From: an uncultured Prevotella sp.
GTDB taxonomy: Bacteria > Bacteroidota > Bacteroidia > Bacteroidales > Bacteroidaceae
NCBI GenBank assembly: GCA_934120735.1
Contig: CAKOVA010000025.1
Coordinates: 1-29,717 of the forward strand
DNA: 29,717 nucleotides
Reading direction: 5' to 3'
Part shown: one piece after another, positions 1 through 7,510 of the stretch
Position numbering within the stretch: the first letter of the stretch is position 1
How the letters are laid out: every line of letters starts with the position of its first letter
Notes under the pieces: generated by a model
Seen by the model: only the letters and a program-made list of their open reading frames with translations
Database searches by the model: none
Told to the model about the DNA's origin: nothing
Made by a program: the position numbers and the translations under genes

Positions 1-285
1 ACTCAGCACTCGGCATTGTTCAATCCCGATGAGCAGTATGTCTTCTTGCGTAAATCGGCAGAGCAACTCTTGTTGATCGTCGTGAATTTCTCGCCCAATC
101 AGCAGAGGGTGCATGTCAACATACCACAACATGCTTTCGACTTCCTGCACATGCGGCAGGGTACATGCAGGGCGGCCGACCTGTTGACACACCAAGAGCA
201 GCGTGCAGAGTGGGAGGCTTCCGTGCCGTTTGTTGCACAAATACCGGGTTATGGTGGACGAATCTATGAAATTAAACAAGTATAA
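1..285 (+). CDS. C-terminal end of a probable GH13 alpha-amylase-family protein (partial)
   Basis: The reading frame is open from the first base of the window and stops at TAA 283-285, so only the last 94 residues are present and the true start lies outside. What is visible reads as an all-beta C-terminal domain: after an NPDEQYVFLR stretch comes a hydrophobic strand LLLIVVNFS and then an NIPQHAFDFL segment. This pattern is what I know from the domain that follows the catalytic barrel in GH13 amylases of Bacteroides and Prevotella. No catalytic residues are in view, so the enzyme class is inferred from the tail alone. A hairpin follows at 317-362, which suggests this gene ends its transcription unit. 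Confidence 0.6.
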   Translation, partial: TQHSALFNPDEQYVFLRKSAEQLLLIVVNFSPNQQRVHVNIPQHAFDFLHMRQGTCRAADLLTHQEQRAEWEASVPFVAQIPGYGGRIYEIKQV

Positions 286-316
286 CATAGGCTCTTGCCA
301 TCAATCATTCGAGTGT

Positions 317-362
317 GTAGGTGTTCAAAATGAAAACTAAATATTTCATTTTGTACACCTAC
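317..362 (+). terminator. Hairpin after the GH13 gene
   Basis: Arms 317-335 and 344-362 pair over 19 positions with a single T-T mismatch around an 8-base loop (ACTAAATA). It starts 31 bases after the stop codon, and a TTTT run follows at 367-370. It fits an intrinsic terminator, possibly bidirectional because it is A/T-rich on both sides. Confidence 0.65.
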
Positions 363-405
363 TGTCGTTTTATGGCATTCCTACAATCTTCATCAATCTA
401 ACAAA

Positions 406-2562
406 ATGCGTACAAAACTATTCATCACAATGCTTCTTCAAAATTATCGGTCAAAACTACTTTTGGCATGTTTGCTTTTATTTTCATGCTTCGTTGTCCT
501 TCACACAGATGCAAAACCAACAATACCACCAGTTCGTGTGGCATGCGTAGGCAATAGCATTACATACGGAACGGGTATCGCCAATCGTGATAAAGACTCT
601 TATCCCGCACAGCTACAAGCGATGTTGGGCAATAAATATCTCGTTGGGAATTTTGGAAAACCCGGAGCTACCTTGCTTCGACATGGTCATCGCCCTTATT
701 TCAAGCAACAAGAGTTTCACGATGCCATGGCATTTCACGCCGATATTGCCGTTATTCATTTAGGTATCAATGACACCGACCCACGAAACTGGCCCAACTA
801 TCGTGACGAATTTGTGACCGATTATTTGGATCTTATCGACTCACTTCGTCAAGCCAACCCAAAGGTGCGCATCATTTTGGCAAGATTGTCACCTATTGCG
901 CACAGGCATCCGCGTTTTATCTCAGGAACGCAACAATGGCACGAGCAGATACAGGCAAGCATTGAAACTGTGGCAGAGATCAGTGGAAGTGAACTTATTG
1001 ATTTTCATGCGCCTTTATATCCTTATCCTTTTTTGTTGCCCGATGCCTTACATCCTAATGCAGAAGGCGCTGGTATCATGGCAAAAGTGGTTTATGGCAG
1101 CATTACGGGCAATTATGGAGGGTTGCACTTACCAGCCATCTATACCGACAATATGGTTTTGCAGCGAGATGTACCCATAACGATTCATGGCATAGCCAAT
1201 GTAGGCGAGACGGTTAAGGTAAAGTTGGGAAGTCTGTACCAATCAACTCGTGCTAACCGGCAGGGCAATTGGCAGGTTACCTTTGCGCCTCAGAAAGCTG
1301 TGCGAAGCACGACACTCACCGTAAGTGCGGGCAAGCAAAAGCGTATCTTCCAGCATGTGGCAATAGGTGAGGTGTGGCTTTGTTCGGGACAGTCGAACAT
1401 GGCTTTCATGATGCACCAAGCCGCTACTGCACAGCGAGACATCCCACTTTCTGGGGATGAGGATTTGCGTCTCTACGACATGAAGCCCAATTGGGAGACG
1501 TATGATGTGGAGTGGAACAAGTCGGTACTTGATTCGTTGAACCATTTGCAGTATTATCGCTCCTCGACATGGGCTGTTGCATCACCCGATGCGGTGCGGG
1601 ATTTTTCGGCTGTAGCTTATTATTTCGGTCGTATGTTGCGCGACAGTTTGCAAGTACCTGTGGGGATTATCTGCAATGCCGTGGGTGGTTCGCCAACCGA
1701 GTCTTGGGTTGATCGGCGTACATTGGAATCTCGTTTCCCTGCTATTCTCAACAATTGGTTGCACAACGACTTCATTCAGCCGTGGGTGCGAGAGCGGGCT
1801 GCCAAGAACATCGCACAAGCAAAGGGAGAAGGCGTGAGGCATCCGTACGAACCCTGTTACTTGTTCGAGAGCGGTATCTTGCCCTTGCAGCGATATGCTG
1901 TTAAGGGGGTGGCATGGTATCAAGGCGAGTCGAACGCCCATAACATTGAGGCACACGAAATGCTGTTCAAGCTGTTGGTCGATTCTTGGCGGAAGTATTG
2001 GAACAATGCCAGCATGCCGTTTTATTTTGTGCAGCTATCAAGTCTTAACCGACCTTCGTGGACTTGGTTCCGTGACAGCCAGCGAAGGTTGATGCAGCAA
2101 ATTCCCAACACCGGTATGGCAGTATCTTCCGACCTTGGTGATTCGCTCAATGTGCATCCAATCCATAAACAGAAGATAGGCGAGCGACTGGCTCGGTGGG
2201 CATTGGCAGACACCTATCATCGCCCACTCATGCCGTGTGGTCCTCTGTTTAAGTGTGCTTGGCGTGAAGCGGGGAACCGGGTCGCTGTCTCGTTTAATGC
2301 TGCTGACAAACTATCTACTGCTGACGGTAAGCCTGTTTATGGTTTTGAAATCGCCCAATACGACGGTTTGTTTTATCCTGCCCATGCTGAGATCAAGGGG
2401 CAGCTGGTGATTCTTCAATCCGACAAGGTAAGGGAACCTCGCTTTGTGCGCTATGGTTGGCAGCCGTACACTCGTGCCAATCTTGTCAATGGCGACGGGC
2501 TTCCTGCCTCTACTTTCCGAGGTGAGGTGACTACCCAACATTGCGTTTCTCACAAGAAATAA
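406..2562 (+). CDS. Secreted two-domain esterase: SGNH/GDSL hydrolase plus sialate O-acetylesterase (SASA) domain
   Basis: This 718-residue protein probably removes acetyl esters from glycans in the periplasm. Residues 15-36 form a signal peptide with a hydrophobic core LLLACLLLFSCFVVL and a likely cut after TDA. Domain 1 (about 43-230) has all SGNH blocks: GNSITYG with nucleophile Ser51, Gly at 87, GIND at 120-123, and DALH at 213-216. Domain 2 (about 241-690) is SASA-like: VWLCSGQSNM with nucleophile Ser330, YQGESN at 505-510, and a VHPIH segment with His584. It therefore carries two complete-looking active sites in one chain. The substrate could be sialic acid, xylan or pectin acetyl groups; no sialidase or polysaccharide-utilization genes lie beside it to decide. 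The start ATG 406 has no Shine-Dalgarno, as is usual here. ATG 430 is an alternative start, but it would shorten the basic n-region. Confidence 0.85.
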   Translation: MRTKLFITMLLQNYRSKLLLACLLLFSCFVVLHTDAKPTIPPVRVACVGNSITYGTGIANRDKDSYPAQLQAMLGNKYLVGNFGKPGATLLRHGHRPYFKQQEFHDAMAFHADIAVIHLGINDTDPRNWPNYRDEFVTDYLDLIDSLRQANPKVRIILARLSPIAHRHPRFISGTQQWHEQIQASIETVAEISGSELIDFHAPLYPYPFLLPDALHPNAEGAGIMAKVVYGSITGNYGGLHLPAIYTDNMVLQRDVPITIHGIANVGETVKVKLGSLYQSTRANRQGNWQVTFAPQKAVRSTTLTVSAGKQKRIFQHVAIGEVWLCSGQSNMAFMMHQAATAQRDIPLSGDEDLRLYDMKPNWETYDVEWNKSVLDSLNHLQYYRSSTWAVASPDAVRDFSAVAYYFGRMLRDSLQVPVGIICNAVGGSPTESWVDRRTLESRFPAILNNWLHNDFIQPWVRERAAKNIAQAKGEGVRHPYEPCYLFESGILPLQRYAVKGVAWYQGESNAHNIEAHEMLFKLLVDSWRKYWNNASMPFYFVQLSSLNRPSWTWFRDSQRRLMQQIPNTGMAVSSDLGDSLNVHPIHKQKIGERLARWALADTYHRPLMPCGPLFKCAWREAGNRVAVSFNAADKLSTADGKPVYGFEIAQYDGLFYPAHAEIKGQLVILQSDKVREPRFVRYGWQPYTRANLVNGDGLPASTFRGEVTTQHCVSHKK

Positions 2563-2663
2563 CAACAATTCCAGCGGGCTTATTTATGAAAGTAAGCAGT
2601 CATAAACCTAAATCAACCATTTGTAAAAAAAAGATAAAGTAGGGTCGACTATATAACAAGAAC

Positions 2664-3122
2664 GTGTTGGAAATTCAAGAGCGGGAAGTGTCATTCCCAC
2701 CAGCCCATACTGCAGAGCATTTACTCAATCAATTGATGCATAGAATGTTTGGATGTGAGCGTTCGAACAATGCGCACATTGAGCGAAAGAAAAGCAAAAT
2801 GACGTTTGTGCTCAATCAAAAACCAGACAAACGTGACGAAAAAGAGATTGAAACTCGCATGAACGAGTTGATACAACAAGATATGCCCGTGACGTTTGAA
2901 GTGGTCGACAGGCAGCATCTTCCCGAAGGAATCAGCTTAGACCGCTTGCCTGCCGATGCTTCCGAGGCGATTCGTATTTGCCGCATTGGCGATTACGACG
3001 CTTGTCCATGTATCGGAAAACATGTGCGTTCAACCTCGCAAATAGGACGATTCGAACTATTGGGAACCAACTGGGACGAGCATAAAAAAACCTTTAGGGT
3101 TCGTTTTAAAATTATTCCATAA
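2664..3122 (+). CDS. Free-standing alanyl-tRNA editing (AlaX-like, Thr/Ala-RS SAD) domain protein
   Basis: This 152-residue protein resembles the second additional domain (SAD) of alanyl- and threonyl-tRNA synthetases. Stand-alone AlaX proteins hydrolyse mischarged Ser- or Gly-tRNA(Ala) in trans. Both halves of the zinc-binding signature are present: HTAEH (His15, His19) and CIGKH (Cys116, His120). It lacks the N-terminal beta-barrel part of the longer AlaX forms, so it belongs to a short type. The start must be GTG 2664 or TTG 2667, because an in-frame stop (TAG 2640-2642) lies just upstream with no ATG between. The next gene, a DMT transporter, begins about 50 bp downstream on the same strand, but there is no clear functional link. 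The tRNA substrate cannot be told from sequence. Confidence 0.8.
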   Translation: MLEIQEREVSFPPAHTAEHLLNQLMHRMFGCERSNNAHIERKKSKMTFVLNQKPDKRDEKEIETRMNELIQQDMPVTFEVVDRQHLPEGISLDRLPADASEAIRICRIGDYDACPCIGKHVRSTSQIGRFELLGTNWDEHKKTFRVRFKIIP

Positions 3123-3172
3123 GGCTTCTTTTTCATTTCTCCTCACTTATTTTAAAACTCATTTTCATTGTG

Positions 3173-4159
3173 ATGGAACAAAATATGGATTCTTTAGATC
3201 ACGAACAAATTCCTACCAAGCATTTTAATCGTGCCCCTTTGCTGGCTCACTTGAGTATGTTTTTAGCCTGTGCCATCTGGGGACTCATGGCTCCAATTGG
3301 CAAAGATGCCATGCTAAATGGGGTGAATGGCGTGAGTATGGTTTCGTTTAGAGTGCTGGGTGGAGCCATTTTGTTTTGGGTGAGTTCGCTTTTTGTCAAG
3401 CACGAGCATGTACCCCTGCGGGATGTATTGTGGTTTATTGGTGCCGCTGTTTTCGGATTGGTTTGCAACCAATGTTGTTTTACCATCGGTTTAAGCTACA
3501 CTTCTCCTATCAATGCCAGCATCGTCACAACCTCCATGCCCATATTTGCCATGGTGTTGGCAGCACTCATTTTGAAAGAACCCATCACGGGTAAAAAGGC
3601 AATGGGCGTGTTGATAGGATGTTGTGGCGCGCTCATTTTGATATTAACCAGTATGACCGCAGGTGATGCCAAGGTAGGCGATATTCGCGGCGACCTGATG
3701 GTCATGGGGGCGCAGGTGTCTTACGCGTTTTATTTATCCACATTCAACAAGTTGGTGAAGCGGTATTCGGTCTTTACCGTCAACAAATGGATGTTTCTAT
3801 GGGCCACCTGTCTCATCTGGCCGTTTTCTTTCCGTGAAGTCATGGATATTCCTTGGGCGGCCGTTTCTACTAAAACCTGGCTGGAAACAGCTTATGTTGT
3901 TTTCTTTGGTACGTTTGTCGGATACATCCTCGTCATTTCATCCCAACGCGTGTTGCGCCCCACGGTGGTCAGTTCCTATAACTATGTCCAGCCCATTGTG
4001 GCCGTTGTCGTGACGGTACTCACGGGAATGGGCATCTTCAAATGGACGCATGGCCTTGCTGTTCTCATGGTGTTTGTGGGCGTTTGGATGGTCACCAAGT
4101 CAAGGTCGCGTCACGACATGGTAGACAATAAGGGCGAGTTGAACCGTGATTCGGCATAG
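3173..4159 (+). CDS. EamA/DMT-family membrane transporter
   Basis: This 328-residue inner-membrane protein has about ten hydrophobic segments arranged as two EamA repeats, the standard plan of drug/metabolite transporters (RhaT/YdcZ-like). The first repeat opens with MFLACAIWGLMAPIGK, and AIWG is typical of EamA helix 1. The second starts near GDLMVMGAQVSYAFYLST. The C-terminus is short, basic and probably cytoplasmic (VTKSRSRHD). The open frame also includes GTG 3170, but ATG 3173 directly follows it and ATG 3185 is another choice; I prefer 3173. The substrate is unknown, since DMT proteins export amino acids, metabolites or drugs and the neighbours give no clue. No terminator-like hairpin is clear behind it. 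Confidence 0.88.
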   Translation: MEQNMDSLDHEQIPTKHFNRAPLLAHLSMFLACAIWGLMAPIGKDAMLNGVNGVSMVSFRVLGGAILFWVSSLFVKHEHVPLRDVLWFIGAAVFGLVCNQCCFTIGLSYTSPINASIVTTSMPIFAMVLAALILKEPITGKKAMGVLIGCCGALILILTSMTAGDAKVGDIRGDLMVMGAQVSYAFYLSTFNKLVKRYSVFTVNKWMFLWATCLIWPFSFREVMDIPWAAVSTKTWLETAYVVFFGTFVGYILVISSQRVLRPTVVSSYNYVQPIVAVVVTVLTGMGIFKWTHGLAVLMVFVGVWMVTKSRSRHDMVDNKGELNRDSA

Positions 4160-4240
4160 CACTCTGCAAAAAAATGTCAGTAAGGTCTGTGAAGAAAAGC
4201 AACTTTTTCGATAAACAAATAGAACAAAAAAGATATTTAT

Positions 4241-4271
4241 TTTTGTAAAATTTGGATTTTTGTTATCTTTG
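4241..4271 (+). promoter_or_regulatory. Bacteroidetes promoter of the beta-barrel gene
   Basis: A -33 TTTTG (4241-4245) is followed after 18 bp by a -7 TATCTTTG (4264-4271), a near-perfect Bacteroidetes sigma-ABfr promoter. Transcription should begin near 4277, about 19 bp before ATG 4296. This rules out the upstream in-frame TTG at 4260 as the start. Confidence 0.8.
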
Positions 4272-4295
4272 TACATCAATTTAAAGCTAACTAAT

Positions 4296-4874
4296 ATGAA
4301 GCGAACACTTTTATGGGCCTTCTGCAGTCTCTTTGCAATCTTCGTGAATGCTCAGCAGTCTGTTGATACTGCTGTGAAACCAGACCGCACAGAGGCGCTG
4401 CCGAACATGATTCGACTGAATTACGGGCTCGGCATCATGACATCCAAGTTCGAGGATGTGGGAGCAACTTACAATTCAAGCTCAGTCCTAACGCTGAGCC
4501 TTGACTATGAGCATTTGTGGGACAATGGGCTGGGCTTTGGCATTCATGCCAGTCAAAACCACTTCAGCAAGCCCAACTGCAATGTACTCTTCGTGGGAGG
4601 CAGCTTCGTCGCCACATGGACAACCGACAAAGGCTGGCGATGGGAAGGTGCGGTAGGCATGGGCTTTGCCCGCAATGATCTGGAACAGCGGGACCAGGAA
4701 AACGGGCTTGGACTTCTTACCATTCTTGGTTGCACTTATAAGTTGTCATACCATTGGGGCATCGGAGCCGACCTCAGGCAGCTCACTTCCATCTATCGTA
4801 AGCCCGCCGGATGGGAGGGTCGGTATGGGTTCAACCATTATCAGTTAGGCATCGGCCTGGCTTATTTGTTTTAA
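4296..4874 (+). CDS. Small outer-membrane beta-barrel protein
   Basis: The product is 192 residues. A signal peptide MKRTLLWAFCSLFAIFVNA is followed by QQ, a common cleavage context in Bacteroidetes. From about residue 37 the chain alternates short aromatic/hydrophobic strands and polar turns (LNYGLGIMT, VLTLSLDYEHL, LGFGIHASQ, FVATWTT, WEGAVGMGFA, YQLGIGLAYLF) and ends in Phe. Such a pattern indicates an 8-strand barrel of the OmpX/OprF-N type with a C-terminal assembly signal for the BAM complex. I do not recognise a specific family. A strong promoter lies directly upstream. The next gene starts 63 bp downstream on the same strand and may be co-transcribed. Confidence 0.75.
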   Translation: MKRTLLWAFCSLFAIFVNAQQSVDTAVKPDRTEALPNMIRLNYGLGIMTSKFEDVGATYNSSSVLTLSLDYEHLWDNGLGFGIHASQNHFSKPNCNVLFVGGSFVATWTTDKGWRWEGAVGMGFARNDLEQRDQENGLGLLTILGCTYKLSYHWGIGADLRQLTSIYRKPAGWEGRYGFNHYQLGIGLAYLF

Positions 4875-4937
4875 CCGCGTGCACCGTTGCCACGTTCTAA
4901 CGAAAACAAGGACAAACACTATTAATCTCAAATAGAT

Positions 4938-5645
4938 ATGAAAAAGATTCAAACAAGCACTGCCGCCGTAGCTATGAGCCTACTGCTGGCCACGGCCTCT
5001 TTCGTTCCAGGCTATGCTCAAAATGAGACGGAACAGGTTGAAAAAGAGCATACGCACAAGTGTGTGAGCATTAAATACTGCAACAGTAACGAGGAATTGG
5101 CCGCAGGCGAATGGAAAACTGCCGACAGTGTGACCATAATCACCAAGACGCGCAACCAACAGATGTGGTGGGGCGGAAACGATTTCAGGTTCGACTCGCA
5201 CGACAAGCAGGTTAAGAAGCTGCTCAAGAAGGATGCTTTCGCCATCATGTATGGCGACACGCTCTTGCTGAACACCCGTCCGTACAAGGATCGTGGATGT
5301 GCTTTCGGCAATGGATATGCCCGAGCCTTCAAGATGAGCGACGGTCATCTGCTGCTCACCTACCTCAATGTGAAAGAAATGACCAGTCGCGCTACCATTG
5401 GTGGAATGTTCGGCCTTATTGGTGCGTTGGCCACGGCTGCCGTCTCCAAGAAAGTAGCCAGCCAGAATGTGTGCTACGTCATCACGCCTGGCAACAAGAA
5501 AGCCTTGATAGTTGACGAGAAGCTCATGGCGGTTTTGCTCAACGATCATCAGTCCCTGCTCGACGAATACCGTTCTGTAGAAAAGAAGAACCGACTCCAT
5601 GCCGAGACCGTCATGCCCTTGTTGAAGAAGGCTGGTCTGCTGTAA
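4938..5645 (+). CDS. Secreted protein of unknown function
   Basis: The product is 235 residues. A signal peptide (MKKIQ..., hydrophobic AVAMSLLLATASFV, probable cleavage after GYA-Q) directs it to the periplasm or envelope. After an acidic and His-rich linker (EKEHTHK) comes a soluble domain with strands ending in DTLLLNTRPYK and LLLTYLNV. A glycine/alanine-rich hydrophobic stretch, IGGMFGLIGALATAAVSKK (about residues 154-172), could sit in a membrane. The last 50 residues are helical and charged. I do not recognise the family; it loosely resembles the Bacteroidales-only DUF proteins encoded near small barrel proteins. Its position 63 bp after the beta-barrel gene suggests a shared transcript. 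It converges on the HD-hydrolase gene, with only 35 bp between the stop codons. Confidence 0.7.
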   Translation: MKKIQTSTAAVAMSLLLATASFVPGYAQNETEQVEKEHTHKCVSIKYCNSNEELAAGEWKTADSVTIITKTRNQQMWWGGNDFRFDSHDKQVKKLLKKDAFAIMYGDTLLLNTRPYKDRGCAFGNGYARAFKMSDGHLLLTYLNVKEMTSRATIGGMFGLIGALATAAVSKKVASQNVCYVITPGNKKALIVDEKLMAVLLNDHQSLLDEYRSVEKKNRLHAETVMPLLKKAGLL

Positions 5646-5680
5646 GTGAAAAAAGGTCGTGATTTTTTGGAATAGACAAA

Positions 5681-6331
5681 TCAGCAGGTGTGCTGTTTCC
5701 CCGTTTCCTCATCATAGAGATTGTCGAATTGTTGTCGTAGTTTTTCTGGATTCTCTATGATGCTGCGGATGGTTTTCAGGTGCTGTTCGTTGGGCGAGTT
5801 GGGAATCCATAGCTTGATGTAGCCTGTGTTGGAATATTTCTCTTGCAGGTGAGCCAGAAAGCGATGCCACTGTTCTTCACGATTCTTTCCCGGCTCGTTT
5901 TCCAAACCAAACTGTACCGCGCGTCGAAAAACATGCTCTGGGTCGAGGTCTCTGTCTGCCTCGGCCACAATCTTTCCATAAATGCTGCGTGGCGAATGGG
6001 ATGCGCTGGCACGGTGATCTTCAACGGCTTCGCGCATGATGCGTATCTGTTCAGGTGAGAACCATCGCTTCAATCGTGCGTCAGCGGCAAGAATTTTTCC
6101 TCCAGTGAGGTGATGAATGGCTCTCGGTCCAGACATGCCGATGTCGTGATAGGCCGCTACGGTGTATGCCATGTTTACGTCTGCCCCCATCCTTTTGGCC
6201 AGCTCGAGGCTTCCTCTGATGACATGCTGCACATGCCCCAATCCATGCGAAAGGCCAAATTCGTTGTATTTCGGGAGGATGTTTTGCTCGATGAAAGCCA
6301 TTAAATCAAGGTTTACATTGTTTTCTATCAT
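5681..6331 (-). CDS. HD-domain phosphohydrolase-like protein
   Basis: This cytoplasmic protein of 216 residues has the HD metal-binding pattern. There is an early His cluster (HGLGHVQH, residues 29-36), the HD pair in AAYHDIG (His62, Asp63), a following HHLTGGKIL, and a later AEADRDLD acid cluster. HD proteins hydrolyse phosphomonoesters or nucleotides, but the substrate is unknown. Close relatives known to me in Bacteroides have the same length and the segment EAVEDHRAS. The open frame extends upstream to 6391, yet the -7 box lies at 6349-6357, so a start at ATG 6331 or ATG 6337 is far more likely. The leader would be very short. It is divergent from menA. Confidence 0.8.
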   Translation of the reverse strand: MIENNVNLDLMAFIEQNILPKYNEFGLSHGLGHVQHVIRGSLELAKRMGADVNMAYTVAAYHDIGMSGPRAIHHLTGGKILAADARLKRWFSPEQIRIMREAVEDHRASASHSPRSIYGKIVAEADRDLDPEHVFRRAVQFGLENEPGKNREEQWHRFLAHLQEKYSNTGYIKLWIPNSPNEQHLKTIRSIIENPEKLRQQFDNLYDEETGKQHTC

Positions 6332-6346
6332 GCCCATGGGAGTTTG

Positions 6347-6382
6347 TTGCAAATGTAAGAATAATTGTTTATTTTTGCAAAA
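6347..6382. promoter_or_regulatory. Interleaved divergent promoters for the HD gene (-) and menA (+)
   Basis: Plus strand: TTG at 6347-6349, 20 bp, then TATTTTTGC at 6370-6378, with a start near 6384 leading to menA. Minus strand: TTTTG at 6382-6378, 20 bp, then TACATTTGC at 6357-6349, with a start near 6342 leading to the HD gene. The -33 of each promoter overlaps the -7 of the other, so the same 36 bp appear to serve both directions and RNA polymerase could not occupy both at once. Confidence 0.6.
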
Positions 6383-6416
6383 CAATCTCAAGAAGATTCA
6401 AAGAAAAACTATTTGT

Positions 6417-7319
6417 ATGCATGCACCTCGTGTTCAACGTAACTCTCTTCAAGCTTGGCTCTTGGCCATGCGTCCCAAAACTTTGTCGGGTTCGGCTGTT
6501 CCCGTGATGATTGCCACAGCGTTGGCAACGGCGATGACCAATTGGAACGTTCGTATTATGCCGGTAGTGTTGTGTTTCCTCTTTGCTTTCATTATGCAGA
6601 TAGATGCTAATTTCATCAACGACTATCTTGATTTCAAGCGGGGAAATGACGATGAAACCCGACTGGGACCACGCCGTGCTTGTGCGCAAGGGTGGATTTC
6701 TCCGCAAGCCATGCGCATGGGTATTGTCGTAACAACCTTGCTGGCTTGCGTGGTTGGACTGCCTTTGGTTTGCTATGGTGGTATTGAAATGATTGGGGTG
6801 GGACTTCTCTGTGTATTGTTTTGCTTTCTCTACACCACGCATCTGTCTTACCTCGGATTGGGTGATCTCCTAGTTCTTCTCTTCTTTGGCCTTATTCCTG
6901 TTTGTGTAACCTACTATTTGGCGATGCCGTCAACGATGAATCACGTCACTTGGGAAGTGGTGTTGAGTTCGCTGGCCTGTGGAATTATCATTGATACCTT
7001 GTTGATTGTCAACAACTATCGTGACTTGGAAAACGATCGGCGGGCGCACAAGATGACCTTGGTAGTAAGGATGGGTGAATCCTTATCACGCAAAGTTTAT
7101 CTCATGCTGGGATGGTTGGGATGCTTGTTGGGTATTGTGTTTTTGTTCAATGGGCATCCTTGGGCTTTTGTATTCCCAATAATTTATTTGGTTTTGCATA
7201 CGCGTACTTACCGTCGCATGCGAATCAAACAAGGTAAGGCATTGAATCAAATCCTTGGTGAGACAGGGCGGAACATCTTTATATATGGTGTGCTGGTGTC
7301 TCTCGGGCTACTTGTTTAA
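6417..7319 (+). CDS. menA: 1,4-dihydroxy-2-naphthoate polyprenyltransferase (MenA, UbiA family)
   Basis: MenA attaches a polyprenyl chain to 1,4-dihydroxy-2-naphthoate in the inner membrane, the penultimate step of menaquinone synthesis. The 300-residue product has about eight or nine hydrophobic helices and both prenyl-diphosphate/Mg2+ motifs of UbiA enzymes: NFINDYLDFKRG (65-76, with Asp69 and Asp72) and NNYRDLENDRRAHK (199-212). The NNYRD...AGK-type second motif is typical of MenA rather than UbiA or CyoE. A long in-frame extension runs back to 6162, but it crosses the divergent gene and the promoter, so ATG 6417 is chosen, about 33 bases after the inferred transcription start. The TAA stop lies within the target duplication of the MITE-like element that follows. 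Confidence 0.9.
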   Translation: MHAPRVQRNSLQAWLLAMRPKTLSGSAVPVMIATALATAMTNWNVRIMPVVLCFLFAFIMQIDANFINDYLDFKRGNDDETRLGPRRACAQGWISPQAMRMGIVVTTLLACVVGLPLVCYGGIEMIGVGLLCVLFCFLYTTHLSYLGLGDLLVLLFFGLIPVCVTYYLAMPSTMNHVTWEVVLSSLACGIIIDTLLIVNNYRDLENDRRAHKMTLVVRMGESLSRKVYLMLGWLGCLLGIVFLFNGHPWAFVFPIIYLVLHTRTYRRMRIKQGKALNQILGETGRNIFIYGVLVSLGLLV

Positions 7320-7510
7320 GGGCGGTTCTATAAATTACCGCCGTAAAGTTTTTTATCTCTGTCTTTTTACGTTTTGTCATCTTGTGGACTCTTTTTGGTT
7401 CAATTTGCTTGTTCGTTCAGTCGTATAGCTCGCTATACTCCTTCACTCACAAACAAATGGACCTCAAAAATAGTCTCACAATCTGTCAAAGCTAATTTAT
7501 AGAACCGCCC
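7320..7510. mobile_element. MITE-like palindromic element with 18-bp terminal repeats and TTAA target duplications
   Basis: The ends are perfect 18-bp inverted repeats: GGGCGGTTCTATAAATTA at 7320-7337 and its complement at 7493-7510. Both are flanked by TTAA (7316-7319 and 7511-7514), as expected of a 4-bp target duplication. The 191-bp element has no open frame for a transposase. Its interior folds back on itself: a core GTATAGC-TC-GCTATAC (7423-7438) is flanked by imperfectly matching arms (about 7375-7422 and 7439-7488). It is thus a non-autonomous, hairpin-forming element. It sits between two convergent genes and its fold could act as a bidirectional terminator. Confidence 0.75.

Noticed and set aside
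6162..6416. N-terminal extension of the menA frame
   Set aside because: It overlaps the divergent HD gene and crosses the menA promoter; the family-type start is ATG 6417.
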